Shown one piece after another: positions 1 through 11,731 of a DNA stretch of 38,001 bases. The notes beneath the pieces are model-generated. The model ran no database searches. It was not told the DNA's origin and saw only the letters and a list, made by a program, of their open reading frames with translations. Position 1 is the first letter of the stretch. The number at the start of each line of letters is the position of its first letter. Source of the DNA: Oppiella nova (lineage: Eukaryota; Arthropoda; Arachnida; Sarcoptiformes; Oppiidae); assembly GCA_905397405.1 (NCBI GenBank), contig CAJPVJ010000125.1:1-38001 (forward strand), read 5' to 3'. The position numbers were made by a program, and so were the translations under genes.

Positions 1-2031
1 ATGACTTTCACAATCTGTCACTTCTTTGCAAATTGTCTTTCGAAACACTCTCTAATACCTGTTATCAGAAAATTGTTTTGCAAATCAAATATTTTTCTAA
101 TATTAGGCAAACATTTGTCTTAAATTTGGAACTCATTTCCAGACATTAATCGATACTATATTTCTGATAAAACACATGATTTTTATTAGTGTTTTTCAAT
201 ATAAGCTAACATTTATGTCAATATTTAGTTTCAAAATATCAATGTATTGGATACTAACATATATGAATTATATATTTATATTCTTGTTATTTATAATTAG
301 ATTCACATATTTATTTCATATGAAACTTTTTAATATGAAAAGAGTTTAAGTACTAGATTCTGGTTACCACTTATGGGTTGAATTGAAATATTTTAAAATT
401 GTAATTTCAAATCAGTTATTATTTGAACACACAAAAATATTTAAATAATTTCAATATTAATATTTCCTTTTGGAATGGCAGACAGAAAGTTGTGTTAAGA
501 ATATTGATGTTAAATATTCACTAATTTGTGATGAATTTATGCATTTTAAAAATCATACAAATATCAATATATTACTTATTCTTTTATATTATGAGTTCAG
601 GCGTTGAGTTTGACTTAATTTTGTCACACATTGCAAGAAATGACAACCAAATGATAAAGTTATAAATGAATTTTTAATACCAAAAAGATTGATAAAGATT
701 TTTAAGTAAAATTATTTACCGTTTCGGCTAAAAAATGAAACAAAACACCATTTTTCAACTCAAAATCAATTTTCGAGTATTTATGCGAAGAATTTTGAAA
801 CAATTTTTCATATTTCTATAAATTATAGATATTTTCAAATTTTAAATACAATTTTTGATAATAATTTTATTTGATATAAAACGGGAGAGAATTTTGTGGA
901 AGAATTCTACAATATTTGGTCGAATTCTAGACGATATTCTATTCTGTATTGAAATTCTTTGGAAATTTCTATTTTGAATGAAACCCAAAAACCAAATGTA
1001 TTTATAAAAAGTCAAACGTTCGGAGTTTCACTTTTGAAGGCAACTCTTCAAGGCTTTCAAACCATTTAATTCTGTATTGAAATTCTTTGGAAATTTCTAT
1101 TTTGAATGAAACCCAAAAACCAAATGTATTTATAAAAAGTCAAACGTTCGGAGTTTCACTTTTGAAGGCAACTCTTCAAGGCTTTCAAACCATTTTTTAA
1201 GAGAAAACCTTAAATTTAAACACAAACTCATGTCAATAACATTTTATTCAATTCATTCAAGAATATTCTCTTTTTTAATAATATGTTTTCCGTAATATAT
1301 CAGAAACATTAGCAAAACAATATATAATACTTTGATATCAATATAAAATACATATTGATTGAAATTCATTTTAAATATATTGATTTTTTGTTTCAAATAT
1401 CAAACTGAATTTATTTAAAGTGAGAAGCATTGACTCAAAAATATATTCACTGCTATTTTACAAACAATTTCAAATCCCTTTTAAGCCACAACATAAATGT
1501 ATAACAATTTGTTTTATACAATCATATATCCCTTCCCACTACCGAACCAATAAAGGTTTCGATGGGTGCCCTATGATTATGATAAACATGGAGTTATTGT
1601 TTTATTTATGTATTACAGAATAATAAACATTTTTATGAGTTGAGCTGTTATTATATTTTGAAGTAGTTTTCACAGTAAACCCATTCGCAGATGTTTCCAA
1701 CAAAATGAGTCTTTTCTTATTAATTAAGAATTTAAAAGCAAAACATACCAAACAAACGATTCATTTTTATGAATGTTTCCCATTTATAACCACTGAAAAT
1801 GAGTTTAATTCAGACTTTTTATTGATTTTCATTGAAATTTCGTGGAATTATTTCGAAAAGAATTGCCAAAAATATAAATAAAATTTGGTATTAAAAAAGA
1901 CTATTTTGTATTTCATTGGGATTTAGTAGTATTATTATATTTTTATTTGTAGTATTGTGTAAAGTATTATAATAAATGGCTTTGGATTGAATACAATGTA
2001 TTAATAGATGTCTGGTTTGTATGTATGTTAG
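1..2031. other. AT-rich non-coding DNA (upstream spacer or long intron of the RhoGEF gene)
   Basis: No reading frame here has convincing codon use or a recognisable protein; the longest open stretch (1420-1623, +) is AT-driven and resembles nothing I know. The next exon opens at a splice acceptor at 2030-2031 rather than at a start codon, so this stretch is probably intron or upstream flank of the RhoGEF gene. The only distinct structure is the tandem duplication at 941-1195. Confidence 0.6.
941..1195. repeat. Perfect tandem duplication, two 127-128 bp copies
   Basis: Copy 1 starts at 941 and copy 2 at 1069 (offset 128 bp). Read base by base, the two copies are identical through 1067 and 1195. 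The unit is not itself repetitive; it includes the segment AAACGTTCGGAGTTTCAC. The total identity implies either a very recent duplication or an assembly artefact. Confidence 0.95.
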
Positions 2032-4787
2032 AGTCAACGCAACAGAAGGGGTGCTTTGATGGTCTCGTGTGAGAACCTTCTGGCCGACAGTGAGCTCTTC
2101 GGGTCACACGAGGGCTCACTGAAGGGCTTCAGAGGTCGTCAACTGGTGAACCGGAAAAGCGGAGGAATATTCTCGAACCCATTCAAAAGCGATGGCGAAA
2201 AGATGGACCAATTGACTGATTTGCTGAACCTTTACGGCCAGACGGGAATACCAGAGCAATCAGCACTACTGACGTTTCGCGCCGACAGTGGCAGTGGCGG
2301 TGACATTAAGGATATCTATTATCTGGAGGAGCACTGGAAGTCGATAGTAGCCAACAGTGAGGATCTGCCAAAAAAAGTTCAGAACCAAAACGACGCGATT
2401 TGGGAATTACTTCAAACTGAAGTCTTTTATCTGAGAAGATTAAAAGTGATTACAGACCTATTCCTGTCATGTCTTTGCAATTTGCAGAGCGAATGCCTAC
2501 TCAATGAGGTATAGTATGCCTACACTACTCTTTTCACTACTTTTTGCCATCATTTTTGATTTGTGTTTCGCTAATCATTCAATCACTTCATTACTCGTTT
2601 ACAACTGCGAGAGAGACGGACTCATCATTTGTCAGAATTATGATGTCCTCCAGAATAACACTTTTATTGCTTAAACACATCAATGGTTTGATGATCTATT
2701 GAACTCGTGTGCTGTTTAGGCCATTGTTTGAGTGCATCATTAATCCTAATTTATGGCTCCATTTATGTTAAATACTTCTACAGAAATCTCTAGTCTTTGA
2801 ATTTAATATATATTTAAGCGATTATTACGTGAAATATAAATTATTCTGAGAAACAAAGGGTTTATAAATTTAAAATTGCTTTCATTTTATTGGTTTAAAA
2901 GAATATAATCTCATATTAGAAAACAATAGTGTAATTAATAGTTACAAACAGTGCATGTTTTCACATAATTTTAAGAATTAATTCAATAATCAAAATAAAT
3001 AAATATTTGTATAATTGTTCACATATTTATTTGAAGGAGAGATGGAAAATATAAACATGAAATATATTTTCTATGCATTTAAAAGTTGTGAAATAAATTT
3101 ATTAATACAGAATCTGCTGCACAGATATTCATATAATTTGATTTTTCATTAAATTGCCAAATAATATTATACAGTATATACAAATAAATATGAATTACAT
3201 GTTATTATGAATGGATGTGCAATACAGTTAAACTGTAATTAGTGGTCGTATTTTTGTTTCAGAAATTAATTAAAAAGAAAATATCATTTAATAGTGAAAT
3301 GTTGCGGAAAAGTTATTACAGCTATGTTTGCCGTAAAGCTTACCTTAAGTTTAGTTATATTTATTGATTTGCATGGATTCACATGAATGAGTGACTATAA
3401 TGTAATATTGAATGCAAACTAATGTTTCTCTTGAATACAATTCTTGAGTCAATAAGACATTAAAGAGAAACCCAATGCTCTGACACTCTGACAGATATAA
3501 TGGAAAAATCGAAGTGAAGTATGTGTTGGAAAACACAAGTTTTGTAACCAAAATATAATTATCATTACTTATAATGCAAACGGAAATCAAGAAAACGGTA
3601 TTATTTTAATACTCGATTATAATACCGAAAAAAAGGCACAAAAACTTTTATATAAGACTTATATTTATAAAGAAAAAGTCTTCAGATTTTGAATGCGAAA
3701 CGTTTTGTTTGATTAACGACTCGCTCGGAGTGTATTCTCAGCAGTATTTGTAGACTATATTATAGTCTAATTTGATACGAAAAGTTGATTTCTAGAAAAC
3801 TAATAATGCATTTGTAATGCTTTTTATGATTGATTGATAGATCGATACGACAAAGATGTTCAGCAATATAGTGGAAGTGAGTGCTGCCAACCATCAGTTC
3901 TGGTTCACTATATTGCTTCCCATGTTATGCCATACCCGAGACACTCATCAGCCCCTCAATCCTCTGCTCATGAAAGACGGCTTTCTTATGGTAAGTCCAG
4001 ATCGACAGCTGTCTTAACTCCGGTGTTAGTATAGTGATTAATTAATCTTTTATTTCAATGTAATATATGTTATATAGGCTAAGTGTCATGTGTGTGTTAT
4101 GTACATAATATAACATATACTTATACTCAATGTATTAATACGATAGTATATTATATACAGAATATTGTATACAGAATATACAGAATAATATACAGAATAT
4201 TGACAATTATTACACTTAACTTAACTTGGGTGTCAAGCTAGTCAATAAGGTAGGTATGCAGTTCATAACGAATCTTGTGTCGTGAACAGAAGTCATGCAC
4301 TTTCTGTTTGTATTCCTATTACTCGAGAACAAAGCCTATATTGTCGTACGTATTATAGAAGTGTCACATAATTATTGTCAAAATATTATTATTAATGATT
4401 GCAAAACATTTTTCATACATTATCTCTGAAAATAGTGGTGCGAAACGCATAAGGATTGCGAGAGATTACGTCTGATGGACTTATTAGTGAAACCTATGCA
4501 ACGCTTAACCAAATATTCATTACTTCTTAAGGCTATACTCAAGAAAACGGATTCCGAGGAACAAAAGCTCGCCCTAAAGAGAATGGTATTTCATATAAGC
4601 ATTTCATACTATTTATTAATATAAAAAATTTCAAATAACTTTACAAACAAACAACATTCTTGGACTTTATTTTAATAATATTTTAATTTCTTTAAGAGTT
4701 TCAGCTTTTTATGAGAAAATATTCAATTTGTTTTGAAGTTATTCTTAGTTTTTTATATAATAATATTTTATACCAGAATTTAAATAA

Positions 4788-4820
<33 letters not shown>

Positions 4821-7090
4821 AATATAGCGACTCATGTATCTGAATATAGCTTTAGATCGCTTTATAGCGACTCATACAATATGTTTGATATATGGGCTGA
4901 TAGACCATATTAGACGATATTCCGTGATATAAGTTAGTGTATTGACTGCATTGACACAACAATAGCCATACTTTATAGAGAATCTACTTATATATGAAAT
5001 CTGTTGTCAGAATGAATGTGTGGAGCGTTTTGTGTATGGAGTCGATGCCACTCTCCGTCGACAACACGAACAGCAGAAGTTGTCGTCTATAGTGACCCGA
5101 ATCGAGAGCTACGATGTGATCGATTGCAGCAATGATGAGGCAGAGAAGGTACACCTCATAGACCCCATGCACCTGACAGACACACACTATTGAGATTGAC
5201 ATTTGAATAATTGACACGAATTTGTTTCTCTTTTTCTTACCAAAGCTTCTCAAAGAATACATTCATTTGGATTTAACGCAACCAATGAGTGGTTGTTCTC
5301 CTCATTTCATAAGACATTTATTAGTGGAGGGATCTCTCAAACTGAAGGACTCGCTCGCCAGCAAAGTAGACGTTCACTGCTTTCTGTTCACTGATTTACT
5401 CTTAATATGCAAATCAGTGAACAAAAAAAGTGGTGACAAAGTGCGAGTGATTCGCCAGCCATTCATAATTGATAGGGTAGTCACTCAAGAGCTGAAAGAC
5501 GGCACCGGTTTTGTACTCTTGTATTTGAATGAGTTTAGAGTCGCAAACGCTTTACTCATTCTCTACTCGAGTGACACCAAGACATGGATTGATTACATCA
5601 GGAAAGCTCAGGATCTCTACAGACACACCAAAAACATTTCGATCGCATCGGAGGCACAGGAAGTGACATACTTTCGCACTCTGGAGGACGACGAGGACTA
5701 CGAGTTCCCATCGATGGCACTGTTGGCCGCATCCCCTCGCAGTTCGAGCCGATCCTCACTCGTTCACTCCCACAGCGGATCCGTTGACATGAGTGACACC
5801 ACATCCAGTGGCACCTCCCTGGCAGTGATAGCACCCGTACCCACACCCAACTATCTCCAGAATCCAGATCATGCACAACAGCCCCCTCGAGCCGTTAGCT
5901 TTGAATTGGGAGAACTCCGAAATCCAAGTCTCAATGTCGACGACTCGGACTCTTTTGGTAGATCTAATAGTGTTGACAATCGATCGCCGGTTGCGGTGAC
6001 CATCACATCTCCCCGACCGGAAAGGCGTGCGTTTCTGTTGAGAAACGTCAAGAATAATAGCCCTATAATTACCCATCAGTACAGTCTATATCCAAACACT
6101 TTATCAGTGAACGTGCCATTAGGTTATCATCCTATGAGTGATTACAAGCAAAGTCTTAAATCTCCGCCATCTGTACCATCCATTCAAATACCCGTTCATT
6201 CGTCGCCAACAAAACTCATCACTCCATCGACTGTCCGCTCACTACCTCCACGTCCGACATCACCCACAATACTGAGTCGTTCCCTAGCATTGAATGCAAA
6301 TAAGCCGCCACTCATTAAAACTAAGAACATATCGGGTTTACTGACCCAATCGGCGCCGGCCAGTGAGGGGCCATCGCCTGTACATAGTATTAATAGCGAT
6401 GCAATTATCGATAGTCTGAAACAACACTCGTCTAAATCGGACGAAACCATCGACACAACCCTTGAAAACAATTTGGACGACTCGGAAGCGCTGAAGGGTC
6501 GCACAAATCAGAAGAGGACGGGTAGGGCTGAGCGCCGATACCATACGGCGGACTCGATAGAGCATATGAAGAAGGAGAAGGACTCGTCGATCCACAAGAG
6601 GTTGTCCTGGAATTACGGCCAACAGAGCGGCCAAACTCACGGCCATTTTCGGTAAGGGAGCGTAACGCTTGCGTAAGATACGTTGTTTGTGAAGTTATTT
6701 ACGAACTCAAGACTCAGCCAGATGTCAAGGTCACCAAAGTCATCGTGACCAAGACACGGGAATTCACAGCCGTGTTCTGAGTGCGAACAGTGCGGCGTTG
6801 AGATACTCGACCACATCCAGGAAATGGATGGATATTCCGATTCACCCGCTGTTACGCCCAACCATTTCGACGACCAAACCCTGCATCAGTCCGATGAAGA
6901 CCAAACAGTCAACTCTAATCTCAATATTAATGAATCGGACATTAAGATCGATATCAGCGAAGTCAAAGATGGCATCTCTTCCGTTCAGATCCGAGTCAGC
7001 GGAACACCCATTCAGGCGAAGCCATCAAAGGCTGATCTCAAAAAGATGAAGGAATTCCTGCTGACAAACCATACCGTCGAGTCGTCGTAA
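2032..7090 (+). CDS. PLEKHG5: PLEKHG5-like Rho guanine nucleotide exchange factor (DH-PH), C-terminal part
   Basis: Likely a RhoA-type exchange factor. The exons I can join are 2032-2508, 3841-3990, 4436-4585, 5011-5148 and 5246-6651, all in phase 0 up to the last. A 3' exon at 6754-7090 fits by phase 2. The DH domain begins with AIWELLQTEVFYLRRLKVI, continues with MFSNIVEV, and keeps the signature LLVKPMQRLTKYSLLLKAIL; the linker RIESYDVIDCSNDEAEK follows. The PH domain (about 5300-5625) includes VDVHCFLFTDLLLICK and a late Trp in KTWIDYIRKAQ. A long Ser/Pro-rich tail follows. These match vertebrate PLEKHG5 in order and spacing. The N-terminus lies outside the visible exons. Between 3990 and 4436 the expected segment of about 37 residues is not clearly present; a phase-compatible 20-codon candidate lies at 4290-4349. 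The 3' end is ambiguous (see findings). Family call is firm; the exon model is moderate. Confidence 0.82.
4150..4202. repeat. Short imperfect repeat built on ATACAGAATAT
   Basis: Within the DH-domain intron, the motif ATACAGAATA recurs about four times in 50 bp with small spacer changes. It is a local low-complexity repeat with no sign of function. Confidence 0.7.
4787..4820. repeat. (TA)n microsatellite
   Basis: A run of about 12 TA units with flanking TTTATATA, in the RhoGEF intron between 4585 and 5011. Confidence 0.95.
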
Positions 7091-10000
7091 GAATACCACT
7101 ATTCTTATATTCAATTCAATTATTCATTTTTAATGTATTTTTAGATAGTTTTGTGTAAACAAGTCTAAAGAATAGACGATTGAATAATAGATTTAATTTA
7201 TCGATATATAAAAATGAAATATTTTGGAGGTTTTAGTCGCAAATCAGGAGATATAGTATAGTACTGTATAAAAGTGATGATTGATTTCAATTTAATTCTT
7301 TCTGTTAAACTATTGCCAAATTATGTGAAATTTATTGGTATTTATAAAAGTATACACTTTTTTCTTGCAATTTATGGTAGGAATTCTTGTGACTTATTTT
7401 TTATTAATATCAGAATAAGTGGAAAGCATATGATAGTGTAGTATAGAGATCCTCCCATCCCTGTAATGCCTTAACCCCCCTTTCACTCGAGTTTATAACT
7501 CGATTACCAGCAATACTATTGTTGATGCCATTCATTAATTCCTATTATTTGTGTGACACATATAGCGAGGTTTGAGCCCATTATCTGATGATCAATGAGA
7601 TTGTGATAAATTGATGTCTGGATAACAAACAACTCGTTTCACGTTAGAAAATGAGACGAAAATTTTGTCAATTCATTGTCGGAATACGCGATGTGGTCAA
7701 CACATCAACACATGATTACGGATTCATAATAAATGATTCATTGATTGAATGGCTAATGTTATTAGTAATGGATATTAATTTCTCCGAAAGCATCGAATTA
7801 AGACATGAATCCCATTGCGAGAGAAGACCCGACACTTTATGTGTGAACTGTTGTGTAGCACACAGTCCTACAGTACATACAGATTCTGTAATACAGAATA
7901 TGATAGACTAAACAGATGTCCTCCACCACCGCAAACATCACTGCTATATATACTATCACCTAATCTGTCCATTCCTTACACTCAACCTCACATGTCCTCA
8001 TACATGTCCTCATATGTATGTCCCACTTATGTCCGATATCTCATAGAAGGGACATTGCAATAGGAATTTGACACTAAATCGCTATTCTGTTTAATGCATT
8101 CATGTTAATATTTATATCAATTGTTAAAATTTTTAAGAATAATTATAATACATCAATTATATGAAATTGTAGTAATTGTATAGCATTTAAACAAAATCAT
8201 TTTGGCTAATCTGATATAGTCTACTATAGGGTCCACTATTTATCACTTAACCACTATCGTAGAATTAGGTTCAATCAAAATAATCGTTATTTCATTTGAT
8301 TTGCAATATTTGACAATATATTTATAATATGCTATGATATTATATTATTGATTTATAAAAACATTCACATTTAATATACTGTATTTGAACATATAGTTAT
8401 TTTATTTGTCATAATTTAATGTAAATTTGTAGATATTTGAAAATAACATGTAAATTTATTATTATTATTATTACAATATTATTATATTATCTATCTTTAA
8501 GTTTATGTTTATAATTCATTTCATATAATGAAATGTTTGGTAAGATTTTATTTTCAGACTATAAAACATTCATATTATATACATAAGAGTAACATAATTT
8601 GAAGTGAGAAATATATATAATTTTCTAAAAATAAAAAATATTTTAAAAATTACTACAATGAGTCAAAATGAATTCTTTGAATAACTTATTAATAAAATGT
8701 TTATATAATTAAATTAGTTTAGATTAAAGCTATGATAATAAAGCTATGTGTGCTAAAATTGTAAGCTTTTATTTTCTAAAAACTAATGACAATAAAAATA
8801 GTTTTGATTGCGGATCAGAAAAGTTAATCTTATAACTAATTTTGTCAATTAGTAGTAGTATTGTTTGGTGTGATATTAATTTAGAGAATTGCTTTCTTAG
8901 ATTTGCTATAAGTATGAAACTTATCGGGTACAATCTTATTGTGTTCAGTGCTGTTCACACATAAAAGCTCGTTATATTTGATGATTGAATAGTTTTAGTC
9001 TTAAATTGATATCAAATTTATTATTTTCTGCTGAGCTATTGAAAAGTTATTCAATTTTCAATTTGTTTTGACTGATTGACTGTAACCCAATGTTTGAACA
9101 TTTATATGATTTGTATAGTGATATCGATTTTTGCTTAACATATGCCTTAGAAATCAAAATATTCTTTCGTTTTTTGTTGTGCACTTTAACTGTAGGACTA
9201 CTCATAAGATATAAAAACAAAATTTTTGTAAAAATTCATTGCAATTTGATCTCAAAATTAAGACAAGATTGCTTTGTATTTGATTTATTGATTAATACAT
9301 ATATTAGATCTCTGGTCTAAATTGAGATCAAAGTCAAGACTAGAATAATGGTATTAATGTATTATATTATTATGATGTCATAAATTTATGGAAATTTTAT
9401 TAGAGTTTTTAGTGCCTAAACATTCAAAACATTGTATAAATTATTCAAATATTGATTTCCAAATGAAAAATAAGAGATTTTATATAAAGTTATTTTCAAA
9501 CTATTATTTGTGTCAATCATTTATTATTATTTTTAAAAATTAGATTAAATTCTCGTAAATTTAAAAGAATTTCTAACCAAATTTAATGAGCACTTTGTAT
9601 ATAAATATAAAGTAATTATTATTAAAGTAAACAAGAATTTCATCAATTTCACTATAAATCGATACAAATGCGTGGGAATAGTATGTATTATTTACACCTA
9701 AATAATACTTAAACGTATAATTTTCACAACTTGTTCACTAGTGAATAGAGTTTAGTTTTAAATGTAATATTTTAGCAGAATCTAATGACTAACACATTTT
9801 AAGTCAATATTTTAGTCAATAAACATTGCCTTTAGTATGAAATTCATACTATGAATGCCAGGAATATAAGGCAAACACAGCTTAATAACCGACTCGTCGC
9901 TCATTTATTCAGTGGAAAGGGATGATTGTGTTGTGAATTGGGTTTTGTTGTGTGAGAATCGCACGGCTGAAGGGCTGTGCTGATAGCCTGTCATTCATTG

Positions 10001-11731
10001 ACTCAAAATTATTACTTACTATTCATACTTTTGCATACATCCAGGCGCTGCTTAAGCTTTACGTTACGAAACAACTGCTAAATTCTCGCAGAATATTCTT
10101 TGCTAACATTTTTAAAGTGATTATCGATTGAATACGTGAAATATAATTTCTTAAGTAAATGTTTTAACTCACAAACGACTTATACAGTAATTTTCAACCA
10201 AATCAATTATATTGAAAAACTTTAAAGAATAATATTTTAAATCCTTTTTAGATTTTGAATTCATTACGGAATTTGATTCAAAATAATCTGTACATAATTG
10301 CTATAATAATAGAGCTTTTATATGGGAATAAGTTGTACAGTATATCAGTCGTGAGAATATTATGTGCAAAAAGACTATAAAAATCTTTTATGAATTATTG
10401 AAGAGTCGATATCTCTATAGATTTATTTAGATTTAATAATAAATATGATATCAATTTGATTCTGTGACCAAAAATTCAAATGCATAGAAATATTGGGATT
10501 TTGTTTTTTGTTGTGGACAAGATTGCATTCAGATATTAATTAGTTTTCATTATATTTTATATACATTGTATATAAACATACAAATTCGTTATTCTGTGCC
10601 TCTTTATGAAGATAAATTGCATTGAATTGGGAACTCATTTATAATTTAGTATAACTTGATATTACAATTAACTAAGGGTTAAGGGTTGTATTAATATAGT
10701 GGAAACAACTTATTCAATGAAATCTTAATAATAGAGTCGTCTTTGTTGAGGAAAATCTCATAAAAATTTTAACAAATGTATAACTTTTTGTATTATTCTT
10801 TTCATTATTCTGTTAGCATTCGTGTCTATCTATCGATTAAGACATAGTCTCGCTATGAATGACATACAGTATAAACATTACATGAGATAACTCTCAAAGA
10901 AAGGCCGCAATAATTACTCGCAAAATAAATCGCATTTCAATTCAAAATCACTTTTAAACCAAACTGACTAATGAATGTAAAAATGTTTTCAAAATTAATC
11001 AAATTTTATCACTAATTATGACGTTTATTAATAAATATCTCATTTAATCTCGCTTTAAACATAATACGAAATTTGTTGCAAATTTCATTAAATATTTATC
11101 ATATATAATACCAAATTCGTGGCATTCAGTGCAGTAACGGCTGGAGAAGTCATTAAGATTTTGCATGGCTTGTAGGCTCACCTAAACTCATAAATAGAGT
11201 GTATCTTATGGTATCATTTAGGCGATGAACACATTTGTATGAATAATATGAAAGAAAAAGTCAATCAAAAATATGAAATAATAACTAAATATTATTATTG
11301 CAGCAAAAAAGCTTATAATTAAATATCAAAGATTATAATATAGTATTTTAACAAATACTTTCAAATAATTAATATTAATAGTAAATTTAATTAAAGTAAA
11401 ATTGTCTCAACAATTATGACAATTAATGGTAATAATAGGTTTTAATTCGAAAATCAATAGTTGTTTCAGTTATTATTGTATATAATAATAATAATCATAA
11501 TTATATAATAGATTAGAAAACTCATAAATTAAAAGGAAAACAGAGATTACACATCAAATCAACAAATTAATGCTAATATCTCTCAACACATGTATCAGTG
11601 ATTTTCACGTTTAGATCCGATGAGAGAAAAACGTTTACTTCAAAAGCTATTAAACAAACTCTTGAGAGTAAGTGAAGGACAGGAATGCTATGAGAGATAA
11701 AGAGATGGCACGAAATGTCTTTAGTTGTCAC
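7091..11731. other. AT-rich intergenic region, 4.6 kb
   Basis: This lies between the RhoGEF 3' end and the 3' end of the minus-strand zinc-finger gene. I find no conserved protein in any frame and no tRNA. Small open frames at 7651-7911 and 9090-9320 (+) have no recognisable motif. The AT content falls slightly around 7440-8060 and 9840-10060, which may mark UTR or regulatory sequence. A short trinucleotide run (TTA) is at about 8456-8474. Confidence 0.6.

Noticed and set aside
6652-6789. Micro-introns of 26 nt (6652-6677) and 19 nt (about 6771-6789) that would rescue all three RhoGEF frames
   Set aside because: They do begin GT and end AG, but every other intron in the window is at least 50 nt, and introns this short are not known to be spliced in animals.
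7651-8063. Open frames of 82-86 codons in the spacer
   Set aside because: They have no known motif, no splice context and two overlapping frames of similar quality; likely chance.
10670-10690. Telomere-like GGGTTAAGGGTT
   Set aside because: Only two imperfect units; arthropod telomeres usually use TTAGG, so this is chance.
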